A stretch of 38,919 nt of DNA, from positions 1 to 38,919 of the forward strand of contig NZ_WVHP01000004.1 of NCBI RefSeq assembly GCF_009834765.1. The letters run 5' to 3'. This DNA is from Saccharibacter sp. EH611. GTDB taxonomy: Bacteria; Pseudomonadota; Alphaproteobacteria; Acetobacterales; Acetobacteraceae. The first letter of the stretch is position 1; every line of letters starts with the position of its first letter. Below, piece after piece: positions 1-6,158 of this stretch. Below the pieces are notes generated by a model that was not told the DNA's origin, made no database searches, and saw nothing but the letters and a program-made list of their open reading frames with translations. A program made the position numbers and the translations under genes.

Positions 1-174
1 GTGGCCGCCCATGTTGGCCTTGGCGTGCAGCAGCGCTTTAACGCCCTCACACCCGACCAACTCACCGCACTCATGCGCGCCATTATCCGCGTTGAAAACG
101 GCCAAGACCCTTACGGGCCCCTTGTCGAGCAGGTGGCTCGTGAAGCAACAGCTTCACCACCGTCTATAACCTAA
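1..174 (+). CDS. Endolysin-like protein, C-terminal fragment
   Basis: An open frame runs from the first base to TAA at 172-174 (57 residues visible), so the gene starts before the window. The segment LMRAIIRVENG followed by DPYG resembles the C-terminal part of phage lysozyme-like 'structural protein P5' endolysins, where a helix ending in an ENG motif is typical (recalled family pattern, not searched). It sits first in a run of lysis genes (membrane protein, spanin pair) and is followed by an intrinsic terminator, which fits a peptidoglycan-degrading role. The catalytic region is outside the window, so the enzyme class cannot be confirmed. Confidence 0.5.
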   Translation: MAAHVGLGVQQRFNALTPDQLTALMRAIIRVENGQDPYGPLVEQVAREATASPPSIT

Positions 175-191
175 CATCATCCCCACTGAAC

Positions 192-215
192 GCCGCCCGC
201 TGAGGCGGTTTTTTT
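192..215 (+). terminator. Intrinsic terminator after the endolysin-like gene
   Basis: A CCGCC/GGCGG stem (193-197 with 204-208) is followed directly by seven T residues (209-215). The T-tract runs into the start region of the next gene. The same arrangement, a GC stem plus T7 right before a gene start region, recurs near 19690 and 22657. Confidence 0.7.
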
Positions 216-230
216 ATGTCTGGAGATTTT

Positions 231-455
231 ATGGACATCACCGCGTTCCTTGACCTCTTACCCAGCAATCTCGGCCTGATCGTCGCGTGTGTGATCATCG
301 TCTGCAAGCTCGTCACCGTCACCGTGCGGCCACCGGCGAGCGGCTCACGCTGGGGGCTGCTCTATCGTGCCATCAGCACCGTTGCGCTCAATATCGGATG
401 GGCCACCAACCGCTTCCAAGCAGGCCGGCCTACTGACACACGCCCCCAGCCATGA
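231..455 (+). CDS. Small single-span membrane protein, holin candidate
   Basis: A 74-residue protein with one strong hydrophobic segment at about residues 8-30 (LGLIVACVIIVCKLV) and a polar, proline-rich tail. The ATG at 231 is preferred over the in-frame ATG at 216 because GGAG lies at 222-225, five bases upstream of 231, while 216 has only the terminator T-tract in front. It stands between the endolysin-like gene and the spanins, where a holin or related lysis membrane protein is expected. I recognise no holin family signature; the role rests on position and topology. Confidence 0.5.
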   Translation: MDITAFLDLLPSNLGLIVACVIIVCKLVTVTVRPPASGSRWGLLYRAISTVALNIGWATNRFQAGRPTDTRPQP

Positions 456-539
456 CCATGCCAGAGCTTCGTTGCCGCGATGGGCCGGCCTGTCCTGCGC
501 ACCCAACACTCCAACAATCAATTTTAAGGAATAGTCACT

Positions 540-842
540 GTGACAACCGCTTCTGACGTCATCACCTCCCTAGAACATCTCATCACGGGCGCTTTGGGCT
601 CCAGCGAAAGTGCGGCCACTAAAACCCGTATTCATGCCGTTGCCTCTGTTCTGGGCTCTCTTGGAGACGACCTTGCCCCGATGCTGGAAAGCAAGTTCAA
701 TATTGCCGAGCTCTTTGATGCTATCCAGCGCGTCGAAAATGGCGCAACAGAGCTAGAAGAAGGCTCTCGCACTCTCTTAGCTGTGCTGGAGCATAAAAAT
801 AGCCCGGCACCACAAACAAGCGACGCAAACAGCGCCGTCTGA
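540..842 (+). CDS. Unknown small phage protein in the lysis cassette
   Basis: A 100-residue protein starting at GTG, with AAGGA at 526-530 as ribosome binding site. It has no signal peptide or membrane segment and looks mostly helical and acidic, with a C-terminal tail rich in Pro, Ser and Ala. I recognise no domain. It lies between the holin candidate and the spanin pair in the same direction, so it is probably co-expressed late. A perfect 11-bp hairpin follows immediately. Confidence 0.6.
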   Translation: MTTASDVITSLEHLITGALGSSESAATKTRIHAVASVLGSLGDDLAPMLESKFNIAELFDAIQRVENGATELEEGSRTLLAVLEHKNSPAPQTSDANSAV

Positions 843-848
843 TGCGCA

Positions 849-874
849 TAAGGGAGAGCGTCAGCTCTCCCTTA
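849..874. other. Strong intergenic hairpin
   Basis: TAAGGGAGAGC (849-859) pairs perfectly with GCTCTCCCTTA (864-874) around a GTCA loop, 11 base pairs. No T-tract follows on either strand, so it is not a standard intrinsic terminator. It may be an mRNA processing or stability element between the 540-842 gene and the spanin genes. Confidence 0.55.
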
Positions 875-906
875 CCATTCACCACAAAAATGAAATGGGA
901 ACTTCT

Positions 907-1140
907 ATGATCCCTTACCTTATTGCGGGCGTTTGCGCACTTATCACCGCCGCTCTGACCACATGGCTTATTTTTGCCTACCGAGCAGGCCGCAACAGCG
1001 CCCGTGTTCACTCCGAACGCCAAGACGCAAGCGACGCCACACAATCAGCAGAAGCCGCACAACGGATGCTGGAGGCTCGCACGAACGGCATACGCTCCGG
1101 CAATGAGCTTCGGGACACGTTAGATAAGGGGGCGTTCTGA
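907..1140 (+). CDS. i-spanin (Rz-like inner membrane spanin subunit)
   Basis: A 77-residue protein with an N-terminal membrane segment (residues 2-23, IPYLIAGVCALITAAL) and then a charged, Ala/Glu-rich stretch suited to a periplasmic coiled coil. This is the plan of Rz-type i-spanins, which pair with an outer membrane lipoprotein to fuse the membranes at lysis. ATG 907 is chosen over ATG 895 because GGGAA lies six bases upstream. The stop overlaps the o-spanin start (TGATG). It is short for the family, but pairing with a lipobox protein makes the call fairly secure. Confidence 0.7.
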   Translation: MIPYLIAGVCALITAALTTWLIFAYRAGRNSARVHSERQDASDATQSAEAAQRMLEARTNGIRSGNELRDTLDKGAF

Positions 1141-1343
1141 TGAAGCACGTCTTTTGTGCGATGGCTTTATGCACGTTAGCAAGCTGCGCTCCTGCCCGCT
1201 ACAAACCGCTTTTCCCCCCGCTGGTGTATTACACAGCACAGGAAGAGAAGCAGGCGGCTGACGAGCTGCGCGCTCACCCCGACCTGCACGAGCTTCCGAT
1301 TATGATGCGAGACTATGGGAATGAGAGGAGGGAAATACAGTAG
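1140..1343 (+). CDS. o-spanin (Rz1-like outer membrane lipoprotein)
   Basis: A 67-residue protein with a lipoprotein signal: MKHVFC, a hydrophobic stretch, and the lipobox LASC with the acylated Cys at residue 16. The mature part is short and contains proline (PLFPPL), as in Rz1-type o-spanins. Its start overlaps the i-spanin stop by one base, the usual tight coupling of two-component spanins. It is the last gene of the lysis cassette before the AT-rich cargo gene. Confidence 0.7.
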   Translation: MKHVFCAMALCTLASCAPARYKPLFPPLVYYTAQEEKQAADELRAHPDLHELPIMMRDYGNERREIQ

Positions 1344-1419
1344 AATTCCCCGCTCTGCAAACCTTCTTCCGTTACATATCAATAATAGCTTGCAAAATGT
1401 AAGCATAGGAAACTCAATA

Positions 1420-2844
1420 ATGATTTTTGCTCGTTTATTCATGTGTTTGTATATGTTCGCTCTGATATATTCAGGGGGAACGCAAGCCCAGGCTATTAAT
1501 AGGAATATGTATACTCCCCAAATGTTCGGAGCTGTCGGCGATGGAATAACAGATGACACAGCGGCTGTACAAAAGGCCGTCTATGCTGTGTGTGAATGGA
1601 ACGGTGAGCATCCAGTTCATTCAGGAGGACAGATTTTATTTCCAGCAGGTTCCTATATTCTATCAAATATTATTATTCCCTGTAATGGTGTTCGTTTTCT
1701 GGGAGTCAGTAATGGCAATGTAAATTCTGGTTCCAATGATTACAGAGGTTCTGTGCTAATCTCCACACAGAACAATAGTGGGATAATGTTTAAATACACG
1801 TCCACCAATCAAGATTATGGAACAGGTATATCATTTGAGCATTTCGCTATTGATGCAACCGGTATGATGCCATCTTCTTCTAATCCAGACGCAACAATTT
1901 TTGATATATCATGGACGCAGCATAGCACTATCAAAGATATTTCTATCCGAAATCCCTACAATATTTTTAGAGAAGAAGGCGGAGCTGTTAACGTCATAGA
2001 AGACGTCAATGCTCTTGGTCTTCGTAACATTGGTATTGAATTTTTTGGAGATTCCTCTCAGTGTCAATCCCTTGCGTCTTGCAGCAAACGTGCTGATCTT
2101 CTTCGTGTTAGCCGTGTCAATATGAATGGGGCTGAAGGTCATACGGCAACATGCTTTTCATATCATGATTTTGCACAAAGTCTTGATATTGACCACTCTG
2201 TCTGTGAAAGCGCTCGTTTTGGTATAAACTCTTATTGCAATTTAAGTATGGGCCATAATGGAGAAGCCTGCCCGGCTTTTGCGCGCTTTTACGACTTCGA
2301 AGCAGAAGACTGTCTCACTTGCATCAACGCTTCTGATGTTCAGGATTGGGAGATAATCAGTAGCTATCTTCTTGGGCATGGGGCAGATAGTTCACATGTT
2401 GCCCAATTTTATAACACTAATTATGGAGGAGTTCCTTCCTCTACTAATAATGGAAGTTATGCAGCCGCTGTAAGAATTCATGGCGGACGGTTTGGTAATG
2501 CTGGCGGCTCTGTCATCTCTATGGGTATGACAGATTTTATTATTGAAGGAACACAAACATTCTCCTCAAGTCTAGCTGATACAGCTCATAGGATAGGGGC
2601 TCCCAACATTGAGGTCACGAGTGCAGGCAGCACCAATATACCCCAGCAGGGAATAATTGCTGATAACCTCTTATGCGTTGCTAATGGCCAGCAGCCGCTA
2701 GGTCTTATGGAAGGAGGAATTTGGTTAGATCCGGGTGTCAATTTTATAAAAGTTCATGATAACGTTCTTGTCGGTTGTAGTGGAGAACATAATGGAATAA
2801 ATGATTTCTCCGGCAAACCTTATAATGACATTCATAATAACTGA
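1420..2844 (+). CDS. Secreted pectate-lyase-fold (parallel beta-helix) protein, likely cargo gene
   Basis: A 474-residue protein. ATG 1420 is preferred over the longer in-frame start at 1315 because it has AGGAA upstream (from 1408) and gives a clean Sec signal peptide ending in AQA at about residue 25. The mature part opens with FGAVGDGITDDTAAVQKAV, the classic start of the pectate_lyase_3 superfamily seen in tailspikes and polysaccharide-acting enzymes. Many N-rich, Gly-rich rungs follow, with several Cys. A phage tailspike would not carry a signal peptide, so this is more likely exported by the lysogen (lysogenic conversion). The gene is clearly more AT-rich than its neighbours, a sign of separate acquisition. 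Substrate unknown. Confidence 0.65.
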   Translation: MIFARLFMCLYMFALIYSGGTQAQAINRNMYTPQMFGAVGDGITDDTAAVQKAVYAVCEWNGEHPVHSGGQILFPAGSYILSNIIIPCNGVRFLGVSNGNVNSGSNDYRGSVLISTQNNSGIMFKYTSTNQDYGTGISFEHFAIDATGMMPSSSNPDATIFDISWTQHSTIKDISIRNPYNIFREEGGAVNVIEDVNALGLRNIGIEFFGDSSQCQSLASCSKRADLLRVSRVNMNGAEGHTATCFSYHDFAQSLDIDHSVCESARFGINSYCNLSMGHNGEACPAFARFYDFEAEDCLTCINASDVQDWEIISSYLLGHGADSSHVAQFYNTNYGGVPSSTNNGSYAAAVRIHGGRFGNAGGSVISMGMTDFIIEGTQTFSSSLADTAHRIGAPNIEVTSAGSTNIPQQGIIADNLLCVANGQQPLGLMEGGIWLDPGVNFIKVHDNVLVGCSGEHNGINDFSGKPYNDIHNN

Positions 2845-2855
2845 TCTAAAAATAT

Positions 2856-2902
2856 AATAATGGGCTCGTTTTGCTTTCTCGCATCAAACTAGCCCATCAT
2901 TA
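2856..2902. terminator. Inverted repeat between convergent genes, possible bidirectional terminator
   Basis: TGGGCT (2861-2866) pairs with AGCCCA (2891-2896), and flanking ATAAT-type sequences can extend the stem with a bulge. It lies between the ends of the beta-helix gene and the ParB-like gene. There is no convincing T-tract, so confidence is limited. Confidence 0.4.
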
Positions 2903-2909
2903 TGTCGTC

Positions 2910-3587
2910 TTAATTTTCTTTTTCACGAGCAATTTGCTCTTCAATCTTTTCAAGCTTCTTGTAAAGACGCTCACGTTCTTTCGTTAAAGCTTTTAGGCGA
3001 TCTTTCCCTTTCTTTGCTGATGAATAATTGCGCTTTTTAGGGCGTAAATGTTTTTGTTTAAAAGCTACAAGAGTACGGCGGCTGACATCTGGTGTAATAA
3101 TGCCTTCTTCTTTGGCCAGCTCTAATTGCTTATCGGTATATGTTGAAAGCTGATAGGCTGTAGAAAAAGAGGTTGGGCAAATCTCACGAGGGATACGGCC
3201 ACTATCAATGTCTCTAGCAACGTTACGATACATACACGCCGTATGACGACTCATACCGAATAGTTCTTGTGTATATTTCAGAAGGTGCTTCCATTCTTCT
3301 GGAGAGAATTCATCTTCTGTATTACAGAAAGCACGGCCAATCTGAATAATGGTGTGAAGCTGCTTTTTTTTCTCACTTTTAAGAACATTTACAAGCGTGC
3401 TGATCGCTTGAACTTTTTCCTGATTGTCTAATAGCTCCATCCCTTCAAATTTTTCTTTGAATGTCTCAAAAAACCTCTCATCAATAACCGAACTTTGAGC
3501 CAGGCTTGTTGATTGACGATCTGAAACTGTGGCGGCCTGGCCAATCTTCTGAGAACGAGACAGGGAAGGGGCAGAAAATTTCGACAT
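2910..3587 (-). CDS. ParB-like centromere-binding protein (by position)
   Basis: A 225-residue basic protein and the last gene of the minus-strand maintenance operon, directly after parA. The middle part (about residues 105-135, LFGMSRHTACMYRNVA) looks like a helix-turn-helix, and the C-terminus (about 190-225) is a highly charged probable coiled coil (RLKALTKERERLYKKLEKIEE). It lacks the GERRxRA box of canonical ParB, so it is not a CTP-switch ParB of the chromosomal type. The call rests on genetic position, DNA-binding features, and the palindrome in its own upstream gap. AAGG lies upstream of the ATG. It could instead be a different ParA-partner regulator. Confidence 0.5.
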   Translation of the reverse strand: MSKFSAPSLSRSQKIGQAATVSDRQSTSLAQSSVIDERFFETFKEKFEGMELLDNQEKVQAISTLVNVLKSEKKKQLHTIIQIGRAFCNTEDEFSPEEWKHLLKYTQELFGMSRHTACMYRNVARDIDSGRIPREICPTSFSTAYQLSTYTDKQLELAKEEGIITPDVSRRTLVAFKQKHLRPKKRNYSSAKKGKDRLKALTKERERLYKKLEKIEEQIAREKEN

Positions 3588-3610
3588 GGGGAACCTTCTT
3601 GTGAGAGAGT

Positions 3611-3630
3611 TTGTTAAACCGGTTTAACAA
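3611..3630. promoter_or_regulatory. Palindrome copy 1, candidate partition site/operator
   Basis: A perfect 20-bp palindrome, TTGTTAAACCGGTTTAACAA, in the gap between parA (stop at 3633) and the ParB-like gene (start at 3587). Its 18-bp core, TGTTAAACCGGTTTAACA, occurs again at 22596-22613 and 29056-29073. Position next to the partition genes makes it the best parS-like site; it could also autoregulate the downstream gene. Confidence 0.75.
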
Positions 3631-3632
3631 CG

Positions 3633-4274
3633 CTATTTTTTAGGAGATTTTAGCCACTTGCAGACAAAATCATAGACCTGCTGAAAGTCAGATGCTGACG
3701 AGCATTTTGGTTTATCAGAAGCGGTTAAGCCGTCTATGGTATGTTGATGGGCATCAGCAAGGCTGCGGATTTCAATGGGGCATAATGTCCCTATTTTATT
3801 CATTTCCGCGCGGGCTTCTTTAAAAAACTTTTCCCGCGGATTGGCATGGTTCATGACCAGCGCATTGGGAATGCTCTGACTGTCTAGCTCAGCAACCCAA
3901 GGCCCTACTGAATCGATATCAGCGATTTTCATGGCGGATGGAACAAGCACAAGATCAGATTTTTGGCACAATGAAGACACGCTCATAATGTCTGCATCCA
4001 TACCAGGCGGCACATCGAAAATGGCCACGTCATAATGAGCCGCATGTGCCAGAACATTTCGCCAGTCCGTTAGGGATGCTTCAGCACAATCAAACTGAGA
4101 TGCAGACGAATTCTCTTGCCGCCGTGCATGCCATTTCAGCAACGTTTGTTGAGGGTCAAAGTCCACCCCCAGCACATTCTTGCCAGCACGTTCAAACAAA
4201 ACCAGAAGGTTTTCCACCAGCGTTGTTTTGCCGGTTCCGCCCTTTGGAGAGCAGACGGTGATATGAAGTGTCAT
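3633..4274 (-). CDS. parA: ParA-family partition ATPase
   Basis: A 213-residue ParA/MinD-type P-loop ATPase. The deviant Walker A motif KGGTGKTT with the signature lysine is at about residues 11-18, followed by GVDFDPQ at about 36-42 (switch region) and the Walker B-like VAIFDVPPG at about 83-91. Length fits small plasmid ParA (type Ib), which lack an N-terminal HTH. It would use ATP to position DNA through a centromere-binding partner, here the protein at 2910-3587. It starts five bases after the HTH gene at 4280-4480, so it belongs to the same operon. Presence in a phage genome is strong evidence for a plasmid lysogenic state. Confidence 0.88.
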   Translation of the reverse strand: MTLHITVCSPKGGTGKTTLVENLLVLFERAGKNVLGVDFDPQQTLLKWHARRQENSSASQFDCAEASLTDWRNVLAHAAHYDVAIFDVPPGMDADIMSVSSLCQKSDLVLVPSAMKIADIDSVGPWVAELDSQSIPNALVMNHANPREKFFKEARAEMNKIGTLCPIEIRSLADAHQHTIDGLTASDKPKCSSASDFQQVYDFVCKWLKSPKK

Positions 4275-4279
4275 ATATT

Positions 4280-4480
4280 CTAGCCTTTACGTTGAGGGGG
4301 TGGGTTTTTCTGAAAAAAATAATGATATTCTCTTAGCCATTCAGCAACGTCGTCTGGTATTTTTGAGACCCCTTTCCGCCATTGTCTGATGCTGCCTTCT
4401 GAACGATTAACATGGCGTGCAAGAGCACTATTACTCAGCCCTATTGCAGCAAGGATCGTTTCAAGCTCATGTGGCGTCAT
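4280..4480 (-). CDS. Small HTH protein 3 of the maintenance operon
   Basis: A 66-residue protein starting MTPHELETIL. The start at 4480 is chosen because it has AAGGAT upstream, begins seven bases after the previous gene and matches the MTPE/MTPH start of its paralogues; longer frames overlap that gene. The core LSNSALARHVNRSEGSIRQW is a Cro/XRE-like helix-turn-helix and is followed by an IPDDVAEWL helix. The C-terminus carries the KNPPPQ tail shared, as NPPP or TPPP, with the two neighbouring paralogues, pointing to local duplication. Probably a DNA-binding regulator or antitoxin-like protein. It is the paralogue without its own membrane peptide. Confidence 0.7.
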   Translation of the reverse strand: MTPHELETILAAIGLSNSALARHVNRSEGSIRQWRKGVSKIPDDVAEWLREYHYFFQKNPPPQRKG

Positions 4481-4487
4481 CGTGATG

Positions 4488-4697
4488 TTATCCTTCCTCA
4501 CCAAATTTATGAGGGGGTGGTGTTTTCTCCGCATGACAAGCAAGTATCTCAAGCCATGCTGCAATAGGGGATGGGATAGGGGTCTTTCCACTGGCCCAAC
4601 CACGTGGCGTACTTGCCGCCACGTGCAAAATCAGCGCTAATTTTCGTTGGCTCCAATGTAAAAGCCTAAGACTTTCTCTGAATCGTTCAGGAGTCAT
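4488..4697 (-). CDS. Small HTH protein 2 of the maintenance operon
   Basis: A 69-residue protein, MTPERFRESL, with the WSQRKLALIL helix-turn-helix core at about residues 15-38 and PIPSPIAAWL after it; the tail contains TPPP. I place the start at 4697, not at the longer in-frame ATG at 4745, because the upstream membrane-peptide gene ends one base before it (TAATATG), implying translational coupling, and because the paralogues begin MTPE or MTPH. No independent Shine-Dalgarno is seen. It is likely a DNA-binding partner of the peptide encoded at 4699-4824. Confidence 0.7.
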   Translation of the reverse strand: MTPERFRESLRLLHWSQRKLALILHVAASTPRGWASGKTPIPSPIAAWLEILACHAEKTPPPHKFGEEG

Positions 4698-4698
4698 A

Positions 4699-4824
4699 TT
4701 AAAATTGCCATATACGGAAGTAATACCCAACAAAGAAGCTGACACATGCCGCTATAAAGTAGAGTATATAAAGACGACGTTTGTCATGATGAAGCCAATT
4801 GATTGATCTGTTGAGATAAGACAT
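4699..4824 (-). CDS. Tiny membrane peptide B
   Basis: A 41-residue peptide with a basic N-terminal half (HHDKRR at about 12-17) and one membrane segment (residues 18-36, LYILYFIAACVSFFVGYYF). AAGGAA precedes the ATG, it starts three bases after HTH protein 1, and its stop is one base from the HTH 2 start. Gap-free packing in the operon supports it as a real gene. Size and topology resemble small hydrophobic toxins or membrane regulators, but no family is recognised and toxicity is only a hypothesis. Confidence 0.6.
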   Translation of the reverse strand: MSYLNRSINWLHHDKRRLYILYFIAACVSFFVGYYFRIWQF

Positions 4825-4827
4825 TTC

Positions 4828-5043
4828 TTATTCCTTTTCTTCGACAGTAGGAGAACGAGGTGGTGGATTGAGCTGTGCATGATCCGCTCTTTTTTTAAGC
4901 CATAAGACAACATCACTGGGAATAGAGCGCTCTCCTCGTCCCCATTCTAAGACGGTTTCTCGGGGAACATTCAAGATAGAAGCAAGCTGCCTTTGGCTCC
5001 AATGAACAAGATTAAGGCAAGCCGTAAATTGTTCTGGAGTCAT
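4828..5043 (-). CDS. Small HTH protein 1 of the maintenance operon
   Basis: A 71-residue protein, MTPEQFTACL, with the core WSQRQLASILNVPRETVLEW as helix-turn-helix and SIPSDVVLWL after it; the tail has NPPP followed by EEKE. A longer in-frame ATG at 5091 would overlap the membrane-peptide gene at 5076-5183. I prefer 5043 by comparison with its paralogues. The only Shine-Dalgarno (AGGAG, 5071-5075) is 27 bases from this ATG, but a GC hairpin fills most of that gap. Confidence 0.65.
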   Translation of the reverse strand: MTPEQFTACLNLVHWSQRQLASILNVPRETVLEWGRGERSIPSDVVLWLKKRADHAQLNPPPRSPTVEEKE

Positions 5044-5053
5044 GGTGAGAATG

Positions 5054-5069
5054 GCGGGGGTTCCCCCGC
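5054..5069 (-). promoter_or_regulatory. GC hairpin between Shine-Dalgarno and start codon of HTH 1
   Basis: On the minus strand GCGGGGG, AA, CCCCCGC form a perfect 7-bp stem that sits between AGGAG (5075-5071) and the ATG at 5043. If folded, the effective spacing falls from 27 to about 11 bases. It may gate translation of HTH 1, or indicate that the ATG at 5091 is used instead. Confidence 0.45.
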
Positions 5070-5075
5070 TCTCCT

Positions 5076-5183
5076 TTAGTTCCTGAACCATGAAATGACG
5101 TTGCCGATGAAAGAGAAAATACTCAAGATGGCAGCCAATGTTTGGATCAGTGCCGTTATTTTCTGGAAGTCTCTATCGTTCAT
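5076..5183 (-). CDS. Tiny membrane peptide A, first gene of the maintenance operon
   Basis: A 35-residue peptide, MNDRDFQKITALIQTLAA..., with one hydrophobic segment (about residues 9-30) and a short WFRN end. AAAGGA lies seven bases upstream of the ATG. Its TAA touches the AGGAG in front of HTH 1. The ALIQTLAAIL stretch resembles the VIQTVLAFL of peptide C at 19132-19221, which also precedes a small HTH gene. Unknown function; candidate toxin or membrane signal peptide. Confidence 0.6.
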   Translation of the reverse strand: MNDRDFQKITALIQTLAAILSIFSFIGNVISWFRN

Positions 5184-5233
5184 AAATTTATGTCCTTTTT
5201 CAGTGTCGCGCTTCATCGCGTCGACATCTTTTT

Positions 5234-5274
5234 TATACGATAATTTCGTATATTAGGCAAGGGCAAATGTGCAA
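5234..5274 (-). promoter_or_regulatory. Promoter and operator of the maintenance operon
   Basis: On the minus strand TTGCAC (5274-5269), a 16-base spacer and TATACG (5252-5247) form a plausible sigma70-type promoter upstream of the operon. The -10 box lies in an inverted repeat, TATACGA-TAATT-TCGTATA (5234-5252), a good operator for autorepression by one of the HTH proteins or ParA/ParB. Inferred by eye. Confidence 0.45.
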
Positions 5275-5279
5275 AAATG

Positions 5280-5311
5280 TTTTTATCTTGCGTATTTTTC
5301 TAAGATAAAAA
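5280..5311. promoter_or_regulatory. Inverted repeat upstream of the 5343 gene
   Basis: TTTTTATCTT (5280-5289) and AAGATAAAAA (5302-5311) form 10-bp arms around 12 bases. TTGCGT (5288-5293) and AGAATA about 18 bases later could be a plus-strand promoter for the secreted-protein gene, which would put the repeat over the promoter as an operator. Low certainty. Confidence 0.35.
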
Positions 5312-5342
5312 AGAATATGGAATGTTTTAAGAAAGGACGGAA

Positions 5343-5795
5343 ATGAGGAAAGTTCTTATAGGCCTGACATGGGCTTTACTAAGCGGGATAGGAAGCGCAG
5401 AGGCAGCCAATATTGGCCCTTGGACATGCACAGATAATGGCATGCCAATATGTTCTTACACGCAAGATGATACGTTGTTTCAACTGATCCCCACAATTGA
5501 GGGAGAAGAGATTCAAGTCGGGGTGATCGCTGTGGGTCAGTGCCATAAAGACGCTACTCTGAACTTTTCTAACGGCTTACAACTTCACGCTGGTGATGTC
5601 ACTGATTTTGGGCCCGCAAAATGTGATTATGTATTTAACGTGAAAGACCACTCAATGGATGTGATGAGCAAAGCCTTTTTAACAAGCACAAAAATGACGT
5701 TCCACGCTGGAGTGAAAACGTTTACAGCCCCTATTTCAGAAAATGATGATCTCGTGCATGTGTTACAATATTGGAAACGACAGAAAGAACAGTAA
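5343..5795 (+). CDS. Secreted protein of unknown function, probable cargo gene
   Basis: A 150-residue protein with a Sec signal peptide (basic MRK, hydrophobic IGLTWALLSGIG, cleavage after AEA at about residue 21). The mature protein has four Cys (in WTC, ICSY, GQCH and AKCDY), suggesting two disulfides and a periplasmic or secreted location. AAAGGACGGAA precedes the ATG. No family recognised. It is transcribed away from the maintenance operon, is followed immediately by a tiny membrane protein gene and then by terminators, so it looks like an independent lysogen-expressed cargo unit. Confidence 0.65.
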   Translation: MRKVLIGLTWALLSGIGSAEAANIGPWTCTDNGMPICSYTQDDTLFQLIPTIEGEEIQVGVIAVGQCHKDATLNFSNGLQLHAGDVTDFGPAKCDYVFNVKDHSMDVMSKAFLTSTKMTFHAGVKTFTAPISENDDLVHVLQYWKRQKEQ

Positions 5796-5909
5796 ATGAA
5801 TAAGAGTATGTTTTTATCGTCCGAAGCCCGTGAGGTCTTGCTTTATACGATCGCAGGGGGTGGGGTTGGTGCGCTTGTTTTCTTTCTTCTTATCTATTTT
5901 TCTCATTAA
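5796..5909 (+). CDS. Tiny membrane protein downstream of the secreted protein
   Basis: A 37-residue protein starting directly after the previous stop (TAAATG). It has a short polar N-terminus and one membrane span at about residues 15-35 (a GGGVGA segment, then LVFFLLIYF). Its coupling to the secreted-protein gene and the terminators just after it support a two-gene unit. Function unknown. Confidence 0.5.
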   Translation: MNKSMFLSSEAREVLLYTIAGGGVGALVFFLLIYFSH

Positions 5910-5940
5910 AAATAGACAGCGTTTCTGAAGGGAATATGCT

Positions 5941-6013
5941 AACCTTCTCAGTAGAAGCATGAGAAGGTTTCTTTTGTGGTTGAGGCTCCCACTATCGTGG
6001 GGGCCTCTTTTTT
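5941..6013 (+). terminator. Tandem intrinsic terminators
   Basis: First hairpin: AACCTTCTCA (5941-5950) with TGAGAAGGTT (5960-5969), then CTTTT. Second: GAGGCTCCCAC (5982-5992) with GTGGGGGCCTC (5997-6007), then six T. Together they isolate the 5343-5909 unit from the recombinase gene. Confidence 0.8.
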
Positions 6014-6081
6014 GTTCTGCGCGTTTTTAGGGTATCCCCTAACTGAACAATTCTCACGGTTTAATTTTTCCCAATTTCTGA

Positions 6082-6150
6082 CCTGTTCTGGATTGTGCGG
6101 AAAAAGAAATCATGCTGTTCTGTTTTCCTCTAAAGGGTAAACAGAACAGG
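6082..6150. promoter_or_regulatory. Repeats upstream of the recombinase, possible res/operator sites
   Basis: CTGTTCTGTTT (6115-6125) and AAACAGAACAG (6139-6149) form an 11-bp inverted repeat with a 13-bp spacer. A third copy of the element, CCTGTTCTG, lies at 6082-6090. Their position right before a serine recombinase gene suggests resolvase crossover or accessory sites, or an autoregulatory operator. Confidence 0.5.
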
Positions 6151-6158
6151 TGGTGGGC

